A stretch of DNA of 64,000 bases, from NCBI RefSeq assembly GCF_000330725.2, contig NZ_AMZY02000003.1:124001-188000 (forward strand), written 5' to 3'. Numbering within the stretch: the stretch's first letter is position 1; every line of letters begins with the position of its first letter. Under the pieces are notes generated by a model. That model searched no databases. It worked only from the letters and a program-made list of their open reading frames with translations, and was not told where the DNA came from. Origin of the DNA: Mariniradius saccharolyticus AK6. GTDB lineage: Bacteria; Bacteroidota; Bacteroidia; Cytophagales; Cyclobacteriaceae. Below are positions 48,001 through 56,522 of this stretch, piece by piece. The translations under genes were made by a program, and so were the position numbers.

Positions 48001-48700
48001 TGATGATCAGTGTTCCAACATTAAAGTTTGTGGTAGTCAAGCCGCCCGAGGTCAGCAACGAAGTGCCAACTCCCGCTCCGAAACTCAGGTTACTGGATGC
48101 ATTTGTATTGTTGACCGTGACTGTCGCGCTAAAAGTGTTTGACCCATTGAATGCGATCTGAAATTGGCCGGAGGAATTCTTGTTGAATGTCACCGTGGAA
48201 TTGAACGTATCCCCGTTTGTGTTTGCTAACCGAAGGCGGTCATTGTCATTGTTGTTGATGATTGTTGGGCCGTTGAATGTATTTCCACCCTGAAGGTCAT
48301 CCGAGTTACCACCTGTCTTCGTAATGGTCATGTTGCCGTTGAAAACGGTATTCTCGATGTTGTTAATGTCATTGATCGACAAGGTACCCTCTGAGATAGT
48401 GCCTCCGGTAATATTGGCATTTCTGGTTACGGTCAGTGTAAAGGTCCCAAGGTCCAGGGCACCGTCACTCATAGTTAGATCCCTGATCGTGAGATTGGAG
48501 GGTAATATTGGCTGATTGGGTGCCGCTGCGTTGTTGATGATGACGTCGTTTCCGACACCTGGGACTGTCGCAGGGGTCCAGTTGGCAGCTGTGTTCCAAG
48601 CAGAACTGACACTGCCGTTCCAGGTTTGGGAGTAGGCTGAAATCCCAAAAAAGAAAAATAAAATTGCAATGAAGAGTGAAGAGCGCATAGGTTTAACCAT
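45065..48700 (-). CDS. large secreted repeat protein with C-terminal T9SS type A sorting domain
   Basis: A 1211-residue protein. After a signal peptide (to about 25) comes TWNGSVSSAWNTAANW, a start common in Bacteroidota surface proteins. Residues 138-754 are three repeats of 204-207 residues, rich in Asn, Thr and Gly, each beginning GGNxF.GP and ending near LTMN/LTLQ. They likely fold as a beta-helix. After a further beta region, a fibronectin-like domain (PVELLSFGAVALENQRVRVTWSTASEEN) leads to the sorting domain YKVYPNPSSGQVKV ... LYLIRI. The protein is exported by T9SS and anchored or released at the surface; binding partner unknown. Confidence 0.88.
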   Translation of the reverse strand: MVKPMRSSLFIAILFFFFGISAYSQTWNGSVSSAWNTAANWTPATVPGVGNDVIINNAAAPNQPILPSNLTIRDLTMSDGALDLGTFTLTVTRNANITGGTISEGTLSINDINNIENTVFNGNMTITKTGGNSDDLQGGNTFNGPTIINNNDNDRLRLANTNGDTFNSTVTFNKNSSGQFQIAFNGSNTFSATVTVNNTNASSNLSFGAGVGTSLLTSGGLTTTNFNVGTLIINNFSQVTASANGIFNPATFTVSNVVFLGNFQVTTTGAITFNNTNFFNGTNVFTAAGQIAMPNGNNRFSAVSGSTTMTRNGGGGVTWGAGNRFGNLTLTDNSTGQLTMNGGNIFNGTTVIINESNNNIRLGELVGDTFNGPVIFQNNGTAYLDIARRGTNIFENQITINNTDATGEIRIGELGGTVELRNGGLVTTDFAACNIFEVNNFTQLTNAANGSFNANTITFNNVYFRGDFQATTTGTGTMTFQNANGFEGNNTFTAAGQLSMTAGGNTFSAPGNTTTINKNGGGGVTWGAGNSFGTLILNHNTNNTLTLQGGNTFHGPAAIYNNGNGLLRLGNTSGDTFLSTSLFVNNGTNTFDIGYNGTNTFEDEITVNNLNGAGTVRFGQNGGTNVLNNGGLTTTDFNAGAALNISNFTQGTNDANGSFTVNTFTASNSSFLGDFEVTTVSAGITFTSSTFNGNNVFDAASGIQLTAGNNFSTTPGNTTTMIKRGTTSNDWQGGNVFGNLILENNGTGRIRMANSTGGDLIAGNALFRRTNTGELGLARSNISDYRGNITLEGGPTIGASGGTMRISGGSNRSLDSDIGITIPRLEMGTTGAAILTVNIPVTIANSLALTSGIIFNDEYLFTINNTATVSGGSNASHVDGRLRKIGNLEFTYPFGNGGYYAPLTASALGGANTQHFTGRYFHTNPELAGYSRASKEATLGEINECEYWEFDRTNSAVTPTITLSWSSDRTCPIVDFNEFIVTKWNGTQWIDLEAAGLTGDDNSGSVRNNLPIPGFSPPIFTLAQSFRILPVELLSFGAVALENQRVRVTWSTASEENNAYFTVERSLDGKTWSAIGIVPGVGNSNQIESYEFIDEKPIFGRQFYRITQTDLDGKCQTFRVVGVTLTAAALEMNSYKVYPNPSSGQVKVFSENANLEQAEITIINQQGQEMMSFEDVNGRLFEVDLSHLPKGLYLIRIKNNHQLVSKKLVLQ
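46439..48289 (-). repeat. three ~618-bp tandem in-gene repeats
   Basis: The copies map to about 48289-47678, 47677-47057 and 47056-46439, encoding residues 138-341, 342-548 and 549-754. Each unit has the same block order: GGNxF, LRLxN..GDTF, GxNxFE..ITVNN, GGLxTTDF, NFTQ.T.ANGSF, then a long strand run and NTFSA-like ends. Identity is moderate, so they are old duplications. A degraded fourth copy may follow at residues 755-840. Confidence 0.8.
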
Positions 48701-48877
48701 TCAATGGGATGATTAATCAATTGGGTGATTTTGCGGTGTATCCGGGTGGGTGGATTTCACACACAAAAAATGTTTACTCGAAAAGAATTTAATGTATTTT
48801 GTATTTTTTTGGGTGATTACATTGAAAAATAGTAATAATTCATTTAAAAAAGGTAATATATTATTGAAATAGTATAA

Positions 48878-48897
48878 AATTTGACAAATGTCAAATT
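48878..48897. promoter_or_regulatory. 20-bp palindrome resembling a CRP/FNR-family operator
   Basis: AATTTGACA and TGTCAAATT are perfect 9-bp arms separated by AA. The core reads TTGAC-N4-GTCAA, the half-site spacing used by CRP/FNR regulators. It lies 178 nt upstream of the T9SS repeat-protein start, in the 277-nt gap downstream of corA. The regulator is unknown. Confidence 0.45.
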
Positions 48898-48977
48898 GTT
48901 GATTTTCATTAATCAATCGGTGGTTGAGATGGAAATGGGGTTTGTTTGGAAAGGTTAAATGGATGGGAAAGCGCCAA

Positions 48978-49982
48978 TCAAAACCATTCCTTTCTTTTGA
49001 AATAAAACATCATGGCCACGGTCGTACCGATAAAAACGACCCAGGTGAGAAAGTAGCCATACTTCCAAGACAGCTCGGGCATAAATTGGAAATTCATTCC
49101 ATAAACGCCTGCGATGAAAGTAAGCGGAATAAAAATAGTCGCAATGATGGTCAGCGTTTTCATCACTTCGTTTTGCTTGATACTCAGGCTGGACAGGAAC
49201 ATTTCCACCAATGTGGCAATGGATTCCCGCTGCACTTCGAGATTTTCATTGACTTCAATGATGTGCTCGTAAACGTCGTTGATAAAAGGATCAGTCTTCT
49301 TTTTGAGCAAAGGACTCTCCGATTTTTTCCAATTGGAAAGTAATTCCCGCGTCGGCCAAATGATCTTTTTGAGGTGTTGGATGTCTTTGCGAAGCTGGAA
49401 GATACTCGACAGTTTTTGTTTGCTGGTATTGGCAACGATCTGATCTTCCATTTTGTCGATCATTTCTTCCTGCGTTTCGATGATTTCAAAGTACTTGTCG
49501 ACGATAGAATCGATAAGCGTGTAGGCGAAATAGTCCGCCCCGTACTTCCGCATCTTGCCATGTGGGTTTTCCAATCTTGTCCGGATCGGATCAAAAAAGT
49601 CATACGCGTCTTCCTGAATGGTCAGCACGTAGTTCTTTCCGATGAAAATGCTGATTTGTTCTGTGGTGGGTTTTTTGGAGTGAACATAATACACCATCTT
49701 CGATACGATGAAGATGTTGTTTTCAAATTCCTCGAACTTAGGCCTTTGATGGCAATTGAGGACATCCTCCATGGTAAGCGGATGGATATCAAATAGCGCA
49801 GATAATTCCTTGAGTAAGTCTTCGTTTTCCAGACTGGAGACATTCAGCCAAAACTTATGTGTACCGGTAAGGAACGGCCTGACTTCCTCAGCGGTCTTGA
49901 TGTGGTGTTTTTGAAAATAATTTTCCCCAAACTCATACAGTTCCATACTGGAAGGTGTCTTGTGTTGGGTTTTGGCGCTCAT
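48978..49982 (-). CDS. corA: CorA family magnesium/cobalt channel
   Basis: A 334-residue protein of the CorA channel family. The signature YGMN (GMN at about 295-297) ends the first of two C-terminal transmembrane helices; the acidic periplasmic loop and the second helix with a positively charged tail (FKRKEWF) follow. The long N-terminal half is the cytosolic metal-sensing funnel. It forms a homopentameric Mg2+ (or Co2+/Ni2+) channel of the inner membrane. It overlaps the upstream receiver gene by 4 bp as ATGA, an unusual partner. Confidence 0.94.
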   Translation of the reverse strand: MSAKTQHKTPSSMELYEFGENYFQKHHIKTAEEVRPFLTGTHKFWLNVSSLENEDLLKELSALFDIHPLTMEDVLNCHQRPKFEEFENNIFIVSKMVYYVHSKKPTTEQISIFIGKNYVLTIQEDAYDFFDPIRTRLENPHGKMRKYGADYFAYTLIDSIVDKYFEIIETQEEMIDKMEDQIVANTSKQKLSSIFQLRKDIQHLKKIIWPTRELLSNWKKSESPLLKKKTDPFINDVYEHIIEVNENLEVQRESIATLVEMFLSSLSIKQNEVMKTLTIIATIFIPLTFIAGVYGMNFQFMPELSWKYGYFLTWVVFIGTTVAMMFYFKRKEWF

Positions 49983-50356
49983 GCTAAAACGTTTTTGATT
50001 TTTTCTGGGGAAAGCGGCTTTTCAATAAAGCCCTCCACGCAGGAGAAGCCTAAGGCTTTGTTTTTGTCCTGAATATCAATCGAACTCGAGAGGACCACAA
50101 TCGTATCCTTCCTGCCTTCAAATTGGTTGAGATATTGGTACAAAAAATCCCATCCGTTCATGACTGGCATATTGATGTCCAAAAAAATCAGGATGCTTTT
50201 GTCTGACTCCAATTGCCGAATCCGCTCGATCGCCTTCTCGGCCTCCAAGTATTCTTCTATTTTGTTTCCAATCTCAAGCTTGGCTATCAAGCGTTTATTG
50301 ATCAAATTATTGATAGGGTCATCATCGATCAATAGGATGGAGGAGTAAGATTCCAT
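49979..50356 (-). CDS. stand-alone response regulator receiver protein coupled to corA
   Basis: A 125-residue CheY-like receiver. LLIDDDPINNLIN carries the acidic cluster, Asp60 in IFLDINMPVMNGW is the phosphorylation site, and VVLSSS plus GFIEKPL hold the conserved Ser/Thr and Lys. The IDDDPINNLINKRL start is typical of Bacteroidota single-domain receivers. No output domain or kinase is present. The stop overlaps the corA start, suggesting translational coupling; a functional link to metal transport is inferred. Confidence 0.9.
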   Translation of the reverse strand: MESYSSILLIDDDPINNLINKRLIAKLEIGNKIEEYLEAEKAIERIRQLESDKSILIFLDINMPVMNGWDFLYQYLNQFEGRKDTIVVLSSSIDIQDKNKALGFSCVEGFIEKPLSPEKIKNVLA

Positions 50357-50465
50357 GAATTGTGTAGGTCAGGTGATTGTCGCCATCAAGAATAGACCTT
50401 TAAAAATAGCAAATACTTTTTGACCTAAAAATTTGCCAAGGGATTTTTGCTGAGACCGAAAATGA

Positions 50466-50491
50466 AAAAGGGCCCATCGAGGGGCCCCTTT
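50466..50491 (-). terminator. terminator of the groES-groEL operon
   Basis: AAAGGGGCCCC and GGGCCCTTT form a strong GC stem (one bulged base) on the minus strand, followed by TTCATTTTCGG. It is located 22 nt past the groEL stop. Confidence 0.75.
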
Positions 50492-50512
50492 CCTGATTGT
50501 CACTTGGCTGGA

Positions 50513-52153
<1,641 letters not shown>

Positions 52154-52184
52154 TTAGGTTTTTTGATTGTTTGAAATAGATGAT

Positions 52185-52463
52185 TTAGAGAATTGCGAAG
52201 ATATCAGACTCCCGCATGATGAGGTAGTCGTGACCGTCAACGGAAAGCTCGGTGCCGGCGTATTTGCCATACAACACGGTATCACCTACTTTTACAGTCA
52301 GTGGTTCATCTTTCTTGCCACTTCCCACTGCGATAACAGTTCCTTTTTGTGGTTTTTCTTTGGCTGTGTCTGGAATGAACAAGCCGGAAGCGGTTTTCTC
52401 TTCGGCGGCAGCAGGTTCTACCAAGACCCTGTCTGCAAGAGGTTTGATGTGCACTTTTGACAT
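52185..52463 (-). CDS. groES: co-chaperonin GroES
   Basis: A 92-residue chaperonin 10. [43 protein letters not shown] carries the family signature and the mobile loop, and [28 protein letters not shown] is the conserved C-terminus. It forms the heptameric lid of GroEL. It is the first gene of the groES-groEL operon; the 220-nt gap to the divergent gene at 52684 should hold the promoter. Confidence 0.97.
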   Translation of the reverse strand: MSKVHIKPLADRVLVEPAAAEEKTASGLFIPDTAKEKPQKGTVIAVGSGKKDEPLTVKVGDTVLYGKYAGTELSVDGHDYLIMRESDIFAIL

Positions 52464-52608
52464 GATTATTAAAACGTTTAGGGTTTAAAAACAAATTCTT
52501 ACATCCCCCCATTCCCATTTTTCGTGCCAATCAACTTGTCCGCTTTACAACTGACATTAAGTCCTGACAATCCGCCAAAAAACGCCATTGGACAAGGAAA
52601 CGCCTGAT

Positions 52609-52621
52609 TTGGCACTGCCAA
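52609..52621. promoter_or_regulatory. 13-bp palindrome between groES and a divergent gene
   Basis: TTGGCA and TGCCAA are perfect arms around one base. CTGACA and TTGTCAG elements also occur in this gap. It lies 63 nt before the plus-strand gene start. It could be an operator for either side, but no regulator is known. Confidence 0.3.
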
Positions 52622-52683
52622 TTTTGCCACGGTCCCTTGTAAATTTTGTCAGTTTTACTTAGCTTTTCACAAAGTATGTCGGT

Positions 52684-53391
52684 ATGAAAAGTCTATCAGA
52701 AAACTGGATTACGGAAGGTTGGATCGATTTCGAATATAAAAAGTACCTTCTGTTGGCTTATCTTCAGCATGTCGGCGCCCAATTCAGGGAAGTGAAATTG
52801 TACCCACCCCTGGCCGAGCTTATTCACCACTATTCGAAGCTGAAGATTTTTGAACAAAACAGGGAACAGATCAAATCCGCGTTCCCCAAACTCCTCCAAG
52901 GTCCGGATTCCAAGGAGTTCAAGTTGAATTACAAACCTTTGGTGATCGACGACGAAGTCATGAAGCAGCTGGAGGAGATTGTTGCATTTTCTTTGCCCCA
53001 ACTTCAGAAACACATTGAAGAGGGGAAAACAATCTATGATCTTTTGGAACATGAAATGAAAATCGAGCCGATCGGCTTATCTCCCCTCTACCAAAAGGAA
53101 GGCTATGTCATGCTGTCCTACGAAAAATCTAAGGACGTGTACGTTTACAGGTACAAAGTCAATCTTTTCCAAAACAGTGTGGACCAATTCAAAGGGATCA
53201 TGATGCAACTGATCAATCGGGTGAGAAGAACCCTGGCTCATACCCTCGAACACATCAAGTTAGACCTGATCAAAACTTACAAGGAATTGCCAAACCCTGC
53301 CACCTACAGCATCTACAGTCAAAAGCAGATACCCTTGGAGGAAAGCTTTGTTCCCATCAGCAAACGCCTGCTGCTCAAAGTCGTAGATTGA
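52684..53391 (+). CDS. uncharacterised 235-residue cytosolic protein
   Basis: No family was recognised with confidence. The protein has no signal or membrane segment. It opens ITEGWIDFEYKKYLLLAYLQHV, a start seen in conserved Bacteroidota proteins encoded beside groES, and is predicted mostly helical (e.g. KLKIFEQNREQIKSAFPKLL, QFKGIMMQLINRVRRTLAHTLEHI). It is monocistronic, divergent from groESL, and ends at a bidirectional terminator. Shared control with groESL is possible. Confidence 0.7.
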   Translation: MKSLSENWITEGWIDFEYKKYLLLAYLQHVGAQFREVKLYPPLAELIHHYSKLKIFEQNREQIKSAFPKLLQGPDSKEFKLNYKPLVIDDEVMKQLEEIVAFSLPQLQKHIEEGKTIYDLLEHEMKIEPIGLSPLYQKEGYVMLSYEKSKDVYVYRYKVNLFQNSVDQFKGIMMQLINRVRRTLAHTLEHIKLDLIKTYKELPNPATYSIYSQKQIPLEESFVPISKRLLLKVVD

Positions 53392-53409
53392 GAGAAGTAA
53401 TAGCAAAAA

Positions 53410-53434
53410 AAAAGGCCTGAAATTCAGGCCTTTT
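53410..53434. terminator. bidirectional terminator between the hypothetical gene and secG
   Basis: AAAAGGCCTGA and TCAGGCCTTTT form an 11-bp stem with a 3-nt loop. A runs flank it on the left and T residues on the right, so it works for both convergent genes. Confidence 0.88.
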
Positions 53435-53449
53435 ACATTTTTCTGTCGC

Positions 53450-53818
53450 TTATTGGTTTTCAGAACCAGCGGTATCAGTCGCTGTTTCCGGCTGTGGCGT
53501 CGATGGTAGGAGGCTTTCTGATTCTCCGCCAAAAGAAGGCGTCACTTGTTTTTTGGCGCTCTCGATGTTTGGTGAACTGGATTGGGAAGTGTCCACGGAA
53601 GAATAGAAGGCCGCCGAAGAAAGGGAAAGTACCAGGATGGCAATCGCCAACACCCAAGTGGATTTTTCAAGGATATTGCCTGTTTTGGTCACGCCCATCA
53701 ATTGGGTAGCATTGCCCCCAAATGCCGCACCAACACCGCCTTTGGAGTCCTGCGCGAGGATCACCAACACCAACAAAACCGCCAAAACAACAATCACACT
53801 GATAAGAAAGGTAAACAT
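53450..53818 (-). CDS. secG: preprotein translocase subunit SecG
   Basis: A 122-residue protein with two transmembrane helices (about 3-22 and 55-75) around the conserved cytosolic loop SKGGVGAAFGGNATQLMGVTKTGNILEKSTW. The C-terminal ~45 residues are a low-complexity Ser/Glu/Thr extension, longer than in Proteobacteria but usual in Bacteroidota. SecG assists the SecYEG channel. It follows the TPR-protein gene with a 9-nt gap in the miaB-lptE cluster. Confidence 0.92.
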   Translation of the reverse strand: MFTFLISVIVVLAVLLVLVILAQDSKGGVGAAFGGNATQLMGVTKTGNILEKSTWVLAIAILVLSLSSAAFYSSVDTSQSSSPNIESAKKQVTPSFGGESESLLPSTPQPETATDTAGSENQ

Positions 53819-53827
53819 ATGCTTGAT

Positions 53828-54652
53828 TTATAAGTCCGATTCCTTGATTAAGTCCGCAAAGTAATTGCTTTTTTCTGGAAACTTCACCATCAACTTTTGA
53901 TAAATTTCTTTTGCCTTTTGCTTCTTGCCTTGCTTTACAAGCAGCTTCGCATAGGATTCCGACAAAAGGCTGGGGTTCAGTTGGGTGCTTTTTTCGGAAA
54001 GGTCGGTCTGCTTGTTGAAGTCCTCGATTTCCCGAATAGTGGCGAGCTTGATCTCCTTTTTGCTAAAGGCCTTGATGATGTCGATCTGCTCTTTCTTCTT
54101 CTCATCGAGGATTTCCTTCTTTTCCTTTCGTTTGATCGTTTCGATCAAATCCTCCGCCCTGTGATGCTCTTTGTGTTTCTTCTTTTTGGCGGGAAGCTCA
54201 GCGGGATTTTCAACCGGTGTCTCTGGTTTTCCCTGCAGATTTTCGCCGAGTTGCTTGAGGATTTTTGCCCTTTCTTCGGGGTCGGCCTGCTTGGTCGGCT
54301 TTGGTCGGAGGGATTTTTCAAAATCCGCCAAATCAACCAAACGCTTGTTGTTCATCTGTTTTTGGGAAAATCCCGCCTCGAAATTCTCCTCCAATTTTGC
54401 TTTCAAAAACTGCAAAGGGGCCTCTGATTCAATCATCGTCTTCATCCAAGCCCTGTCTGGACTGGTGACTGCGGCCCAATGCAGGAATTCCTTGGTATTT
54501 CCCTTTGACTTTTCGTATTCAAACCGCGCCAACAATACCTTGGGGATTTGGAAAAAGGGAAAGGTCTCGTGCAACTTCAGCAGTTGGATGACTTCATCCT
54601 TCTGAAGCTGATGGGACTGTTGCAATATGGAAACGATCTGTTGGGTGTTCAC
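53828..54652 (-). CDS. uncharacterised TPR-like protein of the lptE-secG cluster (GTG start)
   Basis: A 274-residue cytosolic protein that starts at a GTG. It has no signal. The first part is helical (LLKLHETFPFFQIPKVLLARFEYEK). The middle is very lysine/glutamate-rich, with long helices of likely coiled-coil character. The C-terminal unit SYAKLLVKQGKKQKAKEIYQKLMVKFPEKSNYFADLI is one TPR repeat. This gene recurs between lptE and secG in Bacteroidota; its role is unknown. No export or enzyme motif is visible. Confidence 0.72.
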   Translation of the reverse strand: MNTQQIVSILQQSHQLQKDEVIQLLKLHETFPFFQIPKVLLARFEYEKSKGNTKEFLHWAAVTSPDRAWMKTMIESEAPLQFLKAKLEENFEAGFSQKQMNNKRLVDLADFEKSLRPKPTKQADPEERAKILKQLGENLQGKPETPVENPAELPAKKKKHKEHHRAEDLIETIKRKEKKEILDEKKKEQIDIIKAFSKKEIKLATIREIEDFNKQTDLSEKSTQLNPSLLSESYAKLLVKQGKKQKAKEIYQKLMVKFPEKSNYFADLIKESDL

Positions 54653-54688
54653 TTTAGTTGGGTTTGAAAAACACCAAGTTAGCCATTT

Positions 54689-55234
54689 TTACCAATTGGC
54701 CACCGTGGCCGTGAAGATGTCCTGGATGATATTTTCGAAAATTTCTTGGATCAACACGTTTTCCACCTGTAGAATGGAGGTATTCCTCGGATCGTAATCC
54801 TTCCAAAAGGAGAAAGTCCGCTTCACATTCTCCTCTTCATTGACGGTGTTGATATACTCGACCTCGATCCCGATCGTCAAGCGCATCTGTCCAGCCCTGT
54901 CGGGAAGGTTGGGGTCAGTCGTGGATACGGTGGCTTGGGGTGTGATCGCATATTGCTTGATTGCACCGGAAAACTGGAGGTCACCGTTGGTGCGAATCAG
55001 CTCTAGATTGGTGTTTCTTTGGTAAAACTCCTTCAATGCTTCTGTAAAGCGCTGCTCCATGTTGGCAGGGCCACCGCCGGAGTCGTTGAAGAAATTCTCC
55101 ACCGAAAAGGTCTTCGTCAACTCATAGTTGATATTGGTGCCCGTAAAGCTGTAATTGACTGCACAGGAAGGCAACAACATCACCGCGACAAAAAAGCAAA
55201 GGGACAAGCACAGGGATTTTTTACTCGATATCAT
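54689..55234 (-). CDS. LptE family LPS-assembly lipoprotein
   Basis: A 181-residue protein with a lipoprotein signal ending LLPSC (Cys24), then AVNYSFTGTNINYELTKTFSVENFFN. TLNxEQRFTEALKEFYQRNTNLELI-like sequence and SGAIKQYAITPQA fit the LptE family, which plugs LptD in the outer membrane during LPS insertion. It overlaps the sigma-54 activator gene by 14 bp and lies 36 nt before the TPR gene, so all are likely one transcript. Confidence 0.85.
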   Translation of the reverse strand: MISSKKSLCLSLCFFVAVMLLPSCAVNYSFTGTNINYELTKTFSVENFFNDSGGGPANMEQRFTEALKEFYQRNTNLELIRTNGDLQFSGAIKQYAITPQATVSTTDPNLPDRAGQMRLTIGIEVEYINTVNEEENVKRTFSFWKDYDPRNTSILQVENVLIQEIFENIIQDIFTATVANW

Positions 55235-56504
55235 ACTGCTTGATTTTTCTGTACAATGTCCGCTCTGAGATACCTAGGTCGCTCGCGGCATATTTTCTTT
55301 TGTTATTGTGTTTTCTAAGCGCTTTCAGGATCATTTCCTTTTCCTTGCGCTCTAGCGAGAGCGAATTGTCGTCCTCTTCGTGCACGATATCTTCGATTGC
55401 CTCGGAATCGTAGTCCTCCAATTCATCCTTGGCGGATGGATGATCAATCACCATCGGCACACCCACAGAGGCAGCGGGACGTTTTTCTTCAAAGGCAGGC
55501 GTGCTGTCCATGCCTTCGAAGAGATTTTGGTGCTTGTTGATCAGGTTGGCGTTGAGGCCGCCCGCCTGGTAGCTTTCAAGTACAAGTTTCTTGAGATCGT
55601 TCATGTCCTTTTTCATATCAAAAAGGACCTTGTAGAGTATTTCCCGCTCCGAAAAATCGGAGAAATCCTGACCCGACCCATGTCCTGCAGTCAATACGGG
55701 AAGTTGGCTGCGTTCGTTGGGAAGGTATTTGGAAAGAGTTGCTGCATCCACCTCCCGCTCATATTCCAAAAGCGAAATCTGCTCTGCAATGTTCTTAAGC
55801 TGCCGGATATTACCTGGAAAGGGAAAGCGCATCAGCAACCGCTTGGCATCCTCGTCCAAGCTGATGGGTTTTACTTTATATCTCTCCGAAAAGTCGGTCG
55901 TGAATTTCCTGAACAAAAGGACGATGTCTTCTCCCCGTTCCCGCAAGGGCGGCACGAAAAGCGGCACCGTGTTGAGACGGTAGTAAAGGTCTTCCCTGAA
56001 TTTGCCTTTTTCCACGGCTTTGATCAAGTTGATATTGGTCGCGGCAATCACGCGGACATTGGTCTTGAGCACTTTGGAGGAACCCACACGGATGAACTCG
56101 CCGTTTTCCAACACCCGCAACAACCTCGCTTGGGTACCCAGAGGCATTTCCCCAATCTCATCCAAGAAAATGGAACCACCATCGGTCACCTCAAAGTATC
56201 CTTTTCGGGCTTCATGGGCACCTGTAAAGGAGCCCTTCTCATGCCCAAACAATTCCGAATCGATCGTACCCTCAGGAATCGCACCGCAGTTGATCGCGAT
56301 AAACTTGCCGTGCTTGCGGAGACTGAGGGAGTGGATGATTTTGGAAAAAGACTCCTTGCCACTACCGCTTTCCCCTGTAATCAATACGGTCATATCAGTA
56401 GGGGCGGCCTGCATGGCTACTTGAATGGCGTGGTTCAGCAAGGGGCTGTTGCCGATGATGCCGAATCGTTGCTTGATGCTTTGTATTTCTGCGTTTGAGA
56501 TCAT
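55221..56504 (-). CDS. sigma-54-dependent Fis family transcriptional activator without receiver domain
   Basis: A 427-residue AAA+ activator. Walker A GESGSGKE is at 44-51, the sigma-54-contact loop reads GSFTGA (91-96), Walker B is IFLDEIGEMPL, and the arginine finger region includes YYRLNTVPLFVPPLRER. A low-complexity acidic insert lies at about 300-385, and the C-terminus is a Fis-type helix-turn-helix (YAASDLGISERTLYRKIKQY). There is no N-terminal receiver or GAF domain, so activity may be controlled in another way. It overlaps lptE and follows miaB by 18 nt. Confidence 0.92.
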   Translation of the reverse strand: MISNAEIQSIKQRFGIIGNSPLLNHAIQVAMQAAPTDMTVLITGESGSGKESFSKIIHSLSLRKHGKFIAINCGAIPEGTIDSELFGHEKGSFTGAHEARKGYFEVTDGGSIFLDEIGEMPLGTQARLLRVLENGEFIRVGSSKVLKTNVRVIAATNINLIKAVEKGKFREDLYYRLNTVPLFVPPLRERGEDIVLLFRKFTTDFSERYKVKPISLDEDAKRLLMRFPFPGNIRQLKNIAEQISLLEYEREVDAATLSKYLPNERSQLPVLTAGHGSGQDFSDFSEREILYKVLFDMKKDMNDLKKLVLESYQAGGLNANLINKHQNLFEGMDSTPAFEEKRPAASVGVPMVIDHPSAKDELEDYDSEAIEDIVHEEDDNSLSLERKEKEMILKALRKHNNKRKYAASDLGISERTLYRKIKQYDIE

Positions 56505-56522
56505 TTTGGGAGGACAAAAATG

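Noticed and set aside
46356-48161. Several plus-strand open frames across the T9SS repeat-protein gene
   Set aside because: They are periodic because the minus-strand gene is repetitive; no family features or plausible starts are present.
46439-48289. Repeat pattern as a CRISPR-like array
   Set aside because: The units are ~618 bp, in frame and diverged, so they are protein repeats.
52609-52640. TTGGCAC...TTTTGCC as a sigma-54 promoter
   Set aside because: The distance between the GG and GC elements is three bases longer than the fixed -24/-12 spacing.
55380-56498. 372-residue plus-strand open frame
   Set aside because: It is antisense to the clear sigma-54 activator, has no recognisable domain, and its composition mirrors the opposite strand.
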